A stretch of DNA of 64,000 nucleotides. It comes from Woeseia sp. GTDB lineage: Bacteria > Pseudomonadota > Gammaproteobacteria > Steroidobacterales > Woeseiaceae. Positions 31,862-39,889 of this stretch are shown in pieces. The stretch covers positions 62,001 to 126,000 of the forward strand of contig JAJFKW010000002.1 in the NCBI GenBank assembly GCA_021773015.1, written 5' to 3'. The position numbers and the translations under genes are program-made. How positions within the stretch are numbered: position 1 is the stretch's first letter; each line of letters starts with the position of its first letter. Below the pieces are notes generated by a model, which was not told the origin of the DNA, did not search any database, and worked only from the letters and a program-made list of their open reading frames with translations.

Positions 31862-32646
31862 GCTTCCGATTGAGGAGTGGTCGCGGCATCATTGATTTCC
31901 GCAACACCTTGTGTACGAACGAGTCGTGTATCGTAGGTGTAACAACCTTCCAGGTAGACCGCTTCAATTAGTTCGAGAAGTTGGCCTTGCGAGTCAAAAC
32001 TCTTTCGATGCACGAGCATGACGGCGGACGGTCTATCAATCATCAATAGGTTTGATTCATCTTCCGTCGCCAGGCGTACATTAATTGTTTCATCAGCATG
32101 ATCAATGATCACACCGGCATCATCGAATACCTCATAAAGAGAAAAAGCCGCATCAGTAACGCGGCTTTCCGGCCCGTAGATCGATGGCAAGTTCTCCGCG
32201 ACAGCCAATGGAATCAGCGCATTGTGAATAGCCCAAGGAACGTCGTCGACAAGACGAATGCGTTTAAATATGACGGCGGGCTCATCGCAACCAAATTGCA
32301 ACGCCTCAGCGCGACTAAGCTCGGATTCGCTGACGACACGATGTGTCGGGCTGCGACCCTGGCGTCGTACCGTTTCTGAAAAACCGAGCAAATAACCGGG
32401 CATTCTATGAAGGGCAGGGCGGGCGACGAACGTGCCGACGCCTTGCCGGCGTTGCAACAGACCCTCGCTTAGCAGTACCTCAATGGCTCTTACTACCGTG
32501 CCGCGACTGACGCCGAATTGGGTGCACAACTGTGTTTCGCTCGGGAGCAGGTCTCCCGATACCCATTTACGACTCTTTATCCCGTCTCTGAGATTGTCGG
32601 CGACATTTAGGTAGCGTGGCTTATTGGCTTTACGGGCGAATTTCAT
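31858..32646 (-). CDS. GntR/HutC-family transcriptional regulator
   Basis: 262 aa from the ATG at 32646 (CTAGGAGAG upstream). N-terminal winged helix (LPSETQLCTQFGVSRGTVVRA, about 41-61, partly quoted: VSRGTVVRAIEVLLSEG) and a C-terminal UTRA ligand-binding domain (FKRIRLVDDVPWAIHN, LLELIEAVYLEGCYTYD). First gene of the leftward operon and divergent from the TonB receptor operon. A perfect palindrome at 32685-32696 between them is the likely operator, so it should repress both directions until a metabolite binds. Confidence 0.93.
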   Translation of the reverse strand: MKFARKANKPRYLNVADNLRDGIKSRKWVSGDLLPSETQLCTQFGVSRGTVVRAIEVLLSEGLLQRRQGVGTFVARPALHRMPGYLLGFSETVRRQGRSPTHRVVSESELSRAEALQFGCDEPAVIFKRIRLVDDVPWAIHNALIPLAVAENLPSIYGPESRVTDAAFSLYEVFDDAGVIIDHADETINVRLATEDESNLLMIDRPSAVMLVHRKSFDSQGQLLELIEAVYLEGCYTYDTRLVRTQGVAEINDAATTPQSEA

Positions 32647-32684
32647 AGGCTCTCCTAGTATAGCCAATTTAATCAAACAACTAC

Positions 32685-32713
32685 TTGACTAGTCAACTAA
32701 TTGAATATATGTT
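32685..32713 (+). promoter_or_regulatory. Palindromic operator over a candidate promoter for the first receptor operon
   Basis: TTGACTAGTCAA (32685-32696) is a perfect 12-bp palindrome with partial symmetry extending outwards. TTGACT also serves as a consensus -35, and 17 nt later TATGTT (32708-32713) is a fair -10. Overlap of a dyad and -35 in a divergent spacer beside a GntR gene is the pattern of a repressor site. Confidence 0.6.
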
Positions 32714-32781
32714 TTCCTCACCGTTGGCCAGATGATAGAGCGAAGTTCATTCGCTGGTCACAAACGTCCTGGGGGATGAAA

Positions 32782-35067
32782 ATGACAAAATTCTTGTTTC
32801 TACACGTTCTTATCGCCGCTCTAATCTTTTGCATTTCGACTCCAGCGCATGCGCAGAGTGAAGGTCTGGTACTCGAAGAGATTATTGTCACCGCGCAGAA
32901 GCGTGAACAGCTAATTTCCGATATCGGAGTTGCCGTTGATGTCATTAGCGGGGAAATTCTGAGGGAGTCTGGTGCCAGTTCATTGATTGATGTCGCACGC
33001 TTTTCGCCTGGCCTGAATATCCAAACGCCTTTTGGCGAATACGGATACCCCCTAATTGCGTTGCGCGGCGTAAACACGGATGGATTCATCGAGACGTTGC
33101 CTCAATCGACCGGTGTTTATGCCGACGGCGTGTATCTATCGCAGCCCCCCATGCAGGCGTTTCGATTGCTGGATCTTGAGCGCATGGAAGTATTGAAGGG
33201 GCCGCAAGGCACAATCTACGGACGTAATACCATCGCCGGCGCAGTCAACTTTATCGCCAAACGTCCGACCTTCGAGCCCGAGGGTTACGCAACCTTGGGT
33301 GTTGGCAGGTACAGCAGAACTTCATTGGAGGCGGCATTTGGCGGCCCATTTTCAGATACCGTTGCTGGTCGCGCGGCAGTTAAGATTCTGCGTCAGACAG
33401 ACAGTCCGCTAACGAATACCAACCCCGGTGTCGGTGATGGTGGTGAAGTCGATCAGTTTTTTGCTCGTGGCTCATTGTTGTTCAAACCGAATGATGATGT
33501 TGAACTCTTGATTCAATTCCACGGTGGTCGTGATGATTCCGACGTTTGGCCCTTCGCGTTGATACCTGCAGGCGCAGATACAGACAACGATGGGCTACCG
33601 GATCAACTCTGCGACGAATTCGTTCGAGGAGATATTGACGCAGCGGCGATCAATTGCCTCGCTGCCGATCCCTTCGTCAGCGGTACGTCGTTCAATGACA
33701 CCGACGGCGACCCGTACACAATCAATCAGAACGCGATTGGTTCTCACAATTACCGGTCGACGGGCATCGCCGCGGAACTGAACTGGAGTTTTGATACCGT
33801 AACGTTGACTGCAGTTACCGGTTGGGACGATTTTGAGCGCGCCGATTTTCTTGACGAAGATGCGGGCCCGACTGTCGCCATCGATGATGTGCGACGCTCC
33901 GATGTGACACAGTTTTCTCAGGAAATCAGACTTGCATCCGACAACGAATCGGGACCACAGTGGTTGGCGGGCATTTACTTTTCAACCGACGAACTTGAGG
34001 GTTCGCCCTCGTTCGACTCCGGCGGTCGACAGGATAATTCGACACTGGAAACAGATACTTTAGCTGTTTTCGGGCAAGTCGAATTTCCTATTGCTGATGA
34101 CTTGTCATTGACCGTTGGCGGTCGCTGGACCGACGTGGAACGGGACTTCTTTTACCAGACAAACGGTTTCGGTGCCGCTCCGGAATTGCTAGCAGGGATA
34201 ACCAGTACTTTCTCGGACAACGACTACTCAGCGCGGCTAGCGCTTAACTGGAACGCAAGCAATGACACGTTGGTTTACGGCAGTATTTCACGTGGCTTCA
34301 ACGCCGGAACATTTAACAGTCAGTTTCTGGGCAGTGTAGAAAACGCCATGCCGACGAAATCCGAATCGATGGTGGCATTCGAATTGGGAGTGAAATCGAC
34401 CCTGGCCGGCGGTCGCGCGAATATCGAAGCGGCGGTGTACCACTACGATTTTAGCGACCCACAAGTCGTCGCCGTCGAACCGCTGAGTAATATTTCCGCT
34501 AACTTTTTGATCAATGCAGATGATGCGACGCTGACAGGTGCAGAGCTGCAACTTCGAGCGCTGCCGATCGACTGGTTGGAATTCAATCTTGGTATCGCCT
34601 ATATCGACAGCGAATACGGCAGTTTGGCAACTTCCATCGCCGGAACTGGCACCGGAAGTCCGTCTCCAGACAATGCGCCGATCTTCGGCTCTACTCTTGT
34701 CAATCTGAACGGAAATTCATTCCCGAATCATCCAGAACTGAGTATCAATTCGTCAGCACGCGTAACGCTGCCAATCAACGAAAACTGGCGATTTGCCGGT
34801 AATATCGACTTTCTGTGGGAGGATGACATTCCGAGAGACCTTCGTGCGACACGAGCGTTGTTTACGGAGTCTCATATCGACGTTGATCTGCGGCTTGCCG
34901 TGCAATCCACCGATGAAAAATGGGATGCTGCGGTTTGGGTTCGTAATTTGACGGATGAAACGTATTTGACAGAGGCATACGAAGTACTCGGCTTTGGTTT
35001 TTTCATTGCGGCGGGTAATTACAATTACCCACGTACCTATGGAATCGATCTGACGCGCCGTTTCTGA
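32782..35067 (+). CDS. TonB-dependent outer-membrane receptor, first of three
   Basis: Energy-coupled outer-membrane uptake channel, 761 aa. Start placed at 32782 because GGGGG lies 6 nt upstream. Signal peptide ends near TPAHAQ. The TonB box is EEIIVTAQKRE, followed by the plug domain (VAVDVISGEILRESG, LKGPQGTIYGRNTIAGAVNF) and a 22-stranded barrel with a C-terminal phenylalanine (TRRF). This form is common among receptors for organic nutrients, not only siderophores. First gene of the operon with MFS, SIS, aldehyde dehydrogenase and hydrolase; probably imports their substrate. Confidence 0.95.
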   Translation: MTKFLFLHVLIAALIFCISTPAHAQSEGLVLEEIIVTAQKREQLISDIGVAVDVISGEILRESGASSLIDVARFSPGLNIQTPFGEYGYPLIALRGVNTDGFIETLPQSTGVYADGVYLSQPPMQAFRLLDLERMEVLKGPQGTIYGRNTIAGAVNFIAKRPTFEPEGYATLGVGRYSRTSLEAAFGGPFSDTVAGRAAVKILRQTDSPLTNTNPGVGDGGEVDQFFARGSLLFKPNDDVELLIQFHGGRDDSDVWPFALIPAGADTDNDGLPDQLCDEFVRGDIDAAAINCLAADPFVSGTSFNDTDGDPYTINQNAIGSHNYRSTGIAAELNWSFDTVTLTAVTGWDDFERADFLDEDAGPTVAIDDVRRSDVTQFSQEIRLASDNESGPQWLAGIYFSTDELEGSPSFDSGGRQDNSTLETDTLAVFGQVEFPIADDLSLTVGGRWTDVERDFFYQTNGFGAAPELLAGITSTFSDNDYSARLALNWNASNDTLVYGSISRGFNAGTFNSQFLGSVENAMPTKSESMVAFELGVKSTLAGGRANIEAAVYHYDFSDPQVVAVEPLSNISANFLINADDATLTGAELQLRALPIDWLEFNLGIAYIDSEYGSLATSIAGTGTGSPSPDNAPIFGSTLVNLNGNSFPNHPELSINSSARVTLPINENWRFAGNIDFLWEDDIPRDLRATRALFTESHIDVDLRLAVQSTDEKWDAAVWVRNLTDETYLTEAYEVLGFGFFIAAGNYNYPRTYGIDLTRRF

Positions 35068-35075
35068 TTGACACT

Positions 35076-36209
35076 ATGAAGCAAAATACCAACCGCACGT
35101 TCGCGGGTGCTTTGGCAATCTACACCGCGGGTGGATTGTTTTGGGCCTTTCTTCCATTCTTTATTGGTTTGCAAATCAGTACGGGTGGGCTCAGTCAGAC
35201 GGAGGCGGGTTCTCTTGGCTCGGCCTATTTGATCGGCTTCTCGATTGCGTCATTGTCCGGCATCTGGTGGATTGGTCGCTTCAATTGGCGAAAACTAATC
35301 CCAACGGCGATCGCCGGCGTCGTTGCGGCATTGTTCGTACTTCAAGACGCTGAGTCCTATGTGTTGAGTGTCGTGTCCGTAATGGTCGTTGGTGTCATGA
35401 TGGGATCGCTTTGGACTATTGCGTATCGAATCTTTAGTGCGTCACCGAATCCGGAGCGGAGCTTCGCCACCGGGATCGTGGTCTCCTATACAATATTGGC
35501 TGCCGTTTCGTACACGATAGGCCAATGGATCGTTCCCAACTACGGACTCAGCGGATCCGCCTACATGTTGAGTGCCATCATTCTCTTGTTGGGGCTGGGT
35601 ACGTTTCTGATTGACGACAGATCGGCAGACTCTGCCGAACAATCCTCAACATTGACAACGTTCACTCCACCCCTGAACGTCTCGATGTCGCTCTTGGGTC
35701 TTTTGGCCACCGGATTGGTGTTTGCGGCCGTGTGGGCATTTGCCGAGAGATTGGGTGTCGCGTCAGGATTTAGTGTTTCACAGATCAGCCCAATTGTTGC
35801 TTCCAATTTATTGGGGTCAGCCGCTGGTTCTGTTCTCGCGGGAATTGTAGGCACTCGTTTTGGACGGAAAAGAACGCTTCTCGTCGGCCTGTTCTTCATG
35901 ACCTTATCGGTAATTGCGTTGCTTTGGGCAGAAACCTATTTTCTGTATGGCCTATCTATCGTGGGGCTTGGTTTTACCATCGGATTTGTTATGCCGTACC
36001 AAATGGGCACAGTGGCGGCCCTCGATACAGACGGGAAATTCGTTGTTCTTATCGGTGCGGCGCAAGGTGTCGGATCCGCATTGGGCCCGACTCTTGGTGG
36101 CATCGGCTTCGGTCTTGGCGGCGCACCGGCCTTGGTCGGAATCGCGGTAATCATGATGGCTGTCAGCGCAATTCTGTTCGCGATCATCAAAGTACAAGGG
36201 ACAGAGTAG
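35076..36209 (+). CDS. MFS transporter
   Basis: 377 aa with about 12 hydrophobic helices. The loop between TM2 and TM3 reads GIWWIGRFNWRKLIP, a variant of the MFS loop motif, and the second half has GTRFGRKRTLLVG, a clear copy. Starts 8 bp after the receptor stop, so it is co-transcribed. It should carry into the cytoplasm what the receptor delivers to the periplasm. Specificity unknown. Confidence 0.88.
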   Translation: MKQNTNRTFAGALAIYTAGGLFWAFLPFFIGLQISTGGLSQTEAGSLGSAYLIGFSIASLSGIWWIGRFNWRKLIPTAIAGVVAALFVLQDAESYVLSVVSVMVVGVMMGSLWTIAYRIFSASPNPERSFATGIVVSYTILAAVSYTIGQWIVPNYGLSGSAYMLSAIILLLGLGTFLIDDRSADSAEQSSTLTTFTPPLNVSMSLLGLLATGLVFAAVWAFAERLGVASGFSVSQISPIVASNLLGSAAGSVLAGIVGTRFGRKRTLLVGLFFMTLSVIALLWAETYFLYGLSIVGLGFTIGFVMPYQMGTVAALDTDGKFVVLIGAAQGVGSALGPTLGGIGFGLGGAPALVGIAVIMMAVSAILFAIIKVQGTE

Positions 36210-36218
36210 GTTATTGAC

Positions 36219-36983
36219 ATGAGTATCGTTCAGGATTATCGAAAAACGCTTGATGAACGTCTCGCCGCTGTTTTTGATCACCAAGAAGGGTCAATCGAAG
36301 ATGCAGCCGAGCACTGTGCAAACTCCATAGAAAAAGGAAAGCTCGTTTTTACATTTGGGACGGGGCATGGATCATTTGCTGCGATGGAGATGTACCCGCG
36401 TACCGGGACGGTGACGGGATTTCGGCCTATTGTTGAAAGCACAATGATTTCGTTTCATCGCGTATTGGGTGATATGGGCGCAAGGCAATACCGTTTCATT
36501 CACTCGCAGGAAGGCTACGGCAAAGCGATCCTTTCGTCGCATCAGACGGATCCAGCAGATACGATGCTCATCTTTTCACATTCTGGCATCAACGCGGTGA
36601 CCATGGACATTGCAATTGGCGCACAGGAAATTGGAATGAAGTTGATAGGCGTGACCAGCATTCCACACTCGTCAGCCGTCCCATCGCGACATTCCAGTGG
36701 TAAGCGTTTGTTCGAAGCAGCTGACGTCACAATCGATACTGCGGCACCACTCGGCGATGCGGGTGTCAGTATTGATGGGTTGGATTCTCCGGTGGGCGCA
36801 ACTTCCACGAGCGTTGCTATTGCCGTTGGACAAGCGATCAACGCGGTCACCGCCAGAAAACTCGTCGAACGCGGAGTCGAGCCTTTTGTCATGGTGAGTC
36901 CGAATACCAAAGACAAAGAATCGGCAAACCTTCAAAATGACAAAAATTACGCCGAACTTTGGCGTCGATTATCGAACCGATAG
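36219..36983 (+). CDS. SIS-domain sugar isomerase-like protein (UPF0309 type)
   Basis: 254 aa. FTFGTGHGSFAAMEMY (about 44-59) is the N-terminal phosphosugar-binding loop and MLIFSHSGINAVTMDIA (about 110-126) the SIS substrate-binding loop; IGVTSIPHSSAVPSRHSSGKRLF fits the UPF0309 subgroup (quoted here partly, ending RHSSGKRL). Such proteins bind phosphosugars and may isomerise them. With a pentose kinase and nucleoside phosphorylase in the divergent operon it could convert the sugar phosphate released from a nucleoside. Confidence 0.85.
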   Translation: MSIVQDYRKTLDERLAAVFDHQEGSIEDAAEHCANSIEKGKLVFTFGTGHGSFAAMEMYPRTGTVTGFRPIVESTMISFHRVLGDMGARQYRFIHSQEGYGKAILSSHQTDPADTMLIFSHSGINAVTMDIAIGAQEIGMKLIGVTSIPHSSAVPSRHSSGKRLFEAADVTIDTAAPLGDAGVSIDGLDSPVGATSTSVAIAVGQAINAVTARKLVERGVEPFVMVSPNTKDKESANLQNDKNYAELWRRLSNR

Positions 36984-36995
36984 AAAGAAGTCGCG

Positions 36996-38450
36996 ATGCT
37001 TGAATGCCCATTATTTTATGGCGGCAGCCACCATACTCCGAAAACTAACGAATGGTTCGACGTTAATGATCCAGCGGATGGTTCATTAGTCGGTCGAACC
37101 GCTCTGGCGAATGAGCTTGACGTTGATGCTGCGGTCGAGTCCGCCGAAAAAGTGCGTGATTCATGGGCACGAACACACGCCGACGAGCGAGCTGCCATAT
37201 TGCATCGCGCGGCAGATTTGGTCGACAGTCGATTGGATGAAGTTGCAACCTTGCTAACACGGGAGCAAGGAAAACCGATTTGCGATAGCCGAAAGGAAAT
37301 TCTCTTCGGTACCCAGGTACTGCGCTACTACGCCGAAGAGGGCAGACGGCAGGGAGGCTCTTTGCGACCCTCTGTTGCGCTCAACATTAAGAACATCGTT
37401 TCTTACCACCCTGTGGGTGTCGTTGGAGCCATCGTCCCTTGGAACTATCCTGTTGATTTGTATTGTTGGAAAGTCGCACCGGCGTTGGCTGCGGGTTGCC
37501 CAATCATTGTGAAGCCGCCGCACGAAACGCCTTTTGCGATTGCGAAAGTAGTTGAGTGTTTTGTAGAAGCAGGTTTACCGGACGGTGTTCTCGCAAACCT
37601 ACCAGGGACAGGTCCGGTGGCAGGTCGAGCAATGTCCATGCACCCGGGAATCGCGTGCATATCAGCAACCGCATCCATTGCGGCTGGCCAAGACATTATG
37701 CGAAACGCTGCGGTTAATCTAAAGCGCATTAGCCTTGAGCTGGGAGGACACGCGCCGTTTATCGTTTTGCCTGACGCTGACATTCAAGCAGCGGCGAAAG
37801 CGGCGATGCGTCGGTCATTTTCCAACATGGGACAAATTTGTATTACTGTGAATCGTGTTCTGACACACGAGACTATTCATGACGAATTTTTGGAGGCGTT
37901 AGTTGCAGAAACAAAGAAAATCATCCTGGGTCCTGGCATAAGCCCGGATGTTGCTTACGGCCCTGTTACGACGCGGTCGGTAATTGATCGCTCCCAACGG
38001 CATATCGATGATGCTGTAGCAAAAGGCGCCAAAATCGTAACGGGCGGCAAACCGGCGACGACTGGCGCGTTGAGCGACGGACTGTTTTTCCATCCAACTA
38101 TTCTCGACAACGCGTCACTTGATAGCCTGCCAATGAAGGAAGAAACCTATGGCCCGGTTGCAGCGATAAGGAGCATTGAATCAATCGGAGAGATTCTTCG
38201 AGTATCCAATAGCCTAGAATTCGGATTGGCCGCGTACCTGTACTCGGATGATTTAGAGGCCGCTTGGTCGTTAGCCGATCGGCTTGAGTTCGGCGCGGTT
38301 GGAATCAACGTCTCCGACACGTCGGAACTGCAAGCGCCATTTGGGGGCTGGAAATTGAGCGGAGTGGGTAGAGAACTCGGCCCCGAAGGACTGCGGACTT
38401 TTCTTGAGCAAAAGCATATTAAGATGCGAGTTGAACCTGCCAGATTTTAG
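36996..38450 (+). CDS. Aldehyde dehydrogenase
   Basis: 484 aa, standard NAD(P)-dependent family length. Cofactor region VVGAIVPWNYPVDL, catalytic glutamate in LELGGHAPFIV, catalytic Cys282 in MGQICITVNRV. Oxidises an aldehyde to an acid. Coupled closely to the SIS gene (12 bp). It ends FLEQKHIKMRVEPARF with the family's usual C-terminal pattern. Might oxidise the sugar- or side-chain aldehyde made by other enzymes of the operon. Confidence 0.94.
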   Translation: MLECPLFYGGSHHTPKTNEWFDVNDPADGSLVGRTALANELDVDAAVESAEKVRDSWARTHADERAAILHRAADLVDSRLDEVATLLTREQGKPICDSRKEILFGTQVLRYYAEEGRRQGGSLRPSVALNIKNIVSYHPVGVVGAIVPWNYPVDLYCWKVAPALAAGCPIIVKPPHETPFAIAKVVECFVEAGLPDGVLANLPGTGPVAGRAMSMHPGIACISATASIAAGQDIMRNAAVNLKRISLELGGHAPFIVLPDADIQAAAKAAMRRSFSNMGQICITVNRVLTHETIHDEFLEALVAETKKIILGPGISPDVAYGPVTTRSVIDRSQRHIDDAVAKGAKIVTGGKPATTGALSDGLFFHPTILDNASLDSLPMKEETYGPVAAIRSIESIGEILRVSNSLEFGLAAYLYSDDLEAAWSLADRLEFGAVGINVSDTSELQAPFGGWKLSGVGRELGPEGLRTFLEQKHIKMRVEPARF

Positions 38451-38461
38451 ATGCGAGAGTC

Positions 38462-39427
38462 GTGAAATTGACTTCACAAATTGATCCAGAGCTTCTTCCT
38501 TTTCTAAACGAATTTCCGATTCTTGATTTGTCCGACGACTCGCTGATTCAGATTCGCAAAGAACTGAACGCGATGTCCATAGCGGCGGCTGCCGAAGTCA
38601 GTGGATTCGAGCACATCCTAATAGAGGACAGACAACTGGCTGGGCCTGACAGGAACCAGTCATTGCGAGTACGAATATACTCAATCGAGTCAGACTCGAA
38701 GGTGAAGCCTGCCGTGCTGTGGATTCATGGTGGTGGTTACATACTCGGTTGTCCAGAGGTGGATGATCTGATGGCGTGCCAAATGGTTGATGACGTGGGT
38801 TGCGCCGTCATTTCCGTGGATTATCGCCTGGCGCCAGAAAACCCGTATCCAGCCGCATTGGACGATTGTAATTTCGTGCTTCGTTGGATTGTTGAGACCG
38901 CAGGCAGCCTGAAGATTGACCCGTGCAGAGTCGCGATCGGAGGAGCGAGTGCGGGAGCAGGCCTCGCCGCCGCATTGGCATTGCGTTGCCGTGATCGGGC
39001 GGATGCGTCGATTTGCTATCAATGCTTGATTTATCCAATGTTGGATCATCGGACTTGGAGGACATGTGTCCAAGACGGCGCAGAACTATATGTATGGAAC
39101 GCCGAAAATAACGAGTTTGCGTGGAACGCATATTTGAACGGAAATACTGTGCGCAGAGAAACGACCGCTTACGAATCCGCAGCGCTCGCGAAATCGTTGT
39201 CTGAATTACCAGCGACGTACCTCTGCGTTGGTGATTGTGATCTTTTCTTTGATGAAAACATGGAGTATGCACAACGTCTTAAAAGCGCGGGTGTGCCTAC
39301 GGAGTTGCACGCGATCCCTGGTGCACCTCATGGGTTTGATATGTTTCCATCGAGATTTGCGACGGACGAATACGCTCGTCGGAATGCCGCGTTGGCAAAG
39401 CATTTCGGCCGTAGTGACGGGGAATAG
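38462..39427 (+). CDS. HSL-family alpha/beta hydrolase (esterase/lactonase type)
   Basis: 321 aa from a GTG at 38462. The oxyanion motif is HGGGYILG (about residues 88-95), the nucleophile serine is in GGASAGAGLA (about 159-168), and the acid/base come from GDCDLFFDENM and GAPHGFDMF near the end. This is the hormone-sensitive-lipase branch; its members cleave short acyl esters or, in catabolic clusters, lactones or amides. Last gene of the first rightward operon, 11 bp after the dehydrogenase. Confidence 0.9.
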   Translation: MKLTSQIDPELLPFLNEFPILDLSDDSLIQIRKELNAMSIAAAAEVSGFEHILIEDRQLAGPDRNQSLRVRIYSIESDSKVKPAVLWIHGGGYILGCPEVDDLMACQMVDDVGCAVISVDYRLAPENPYPAALDDCNFVLRWIVETAGSLKIDPCRVAIGGASAGAGLAAALALRCRDRADASICYQCLIYPMLDHRTWRTCVQDGAELYVWNAENNEFAWNAYLNGNTVRRETTAYESAALAKSLSELPATYLCVGDCDLFFDENMEYAQRLKSAGVPTELHAIPGAPHGFDMFPSRFATDEYARRNAALAKHFGRSDGE

Positions 39428-39889
39428 AGGCGGCGATTTACCGATTGCCGATCTTGCGACGAACCTAGAATTCTCCGGCGCGGCCTCTAATTCTTCGGCG
39501 CATTAACATTAAATCGAATAGTCTTAGCTGGCGGATCAGCCAGCGTGATTATCCAACCGCTTTCGGACTGGGTCGCCCCAGATTTGGGTCCTTACGTTCG
39601 TACCAATAAACTCAGTTGGAGACGGATTCTGAAATGTTATCCGACAAGTGAGAGGGACAAGAAAATGCCATCAAGCTATCCCAGGCTTCTCGACTTGTGA
39701 CGAGTTGCCTCGGGCGGCACTGTAAATTAATTACGGATCGAGCGGAGACTTTGGAGACGAAACTCTTCGGCAGTAAGCGCTCGCCAGATGATTGGAAATG
39801 TCCACTATTGAGACAAAGGCGAATGCCAAGTTGTCGTACTGATTTCCCTCGCATTAGCCTAGAGGTGCAACCATACAGAGGTTTTTGAT
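39428..39889. other. Spacer between the two receptor operons, with a hairpin
   Basis: 462 bp without a supported gene. GCTGGC (39527-39532) and GCCAGC (39539-39544) form a 6-bp hairpin with a 6-nt loop but no T-run. The second receptor's promoter must lie here; AGAGG precedes its ATG. No F1-F4 repeat found. Confidence 0.5.
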
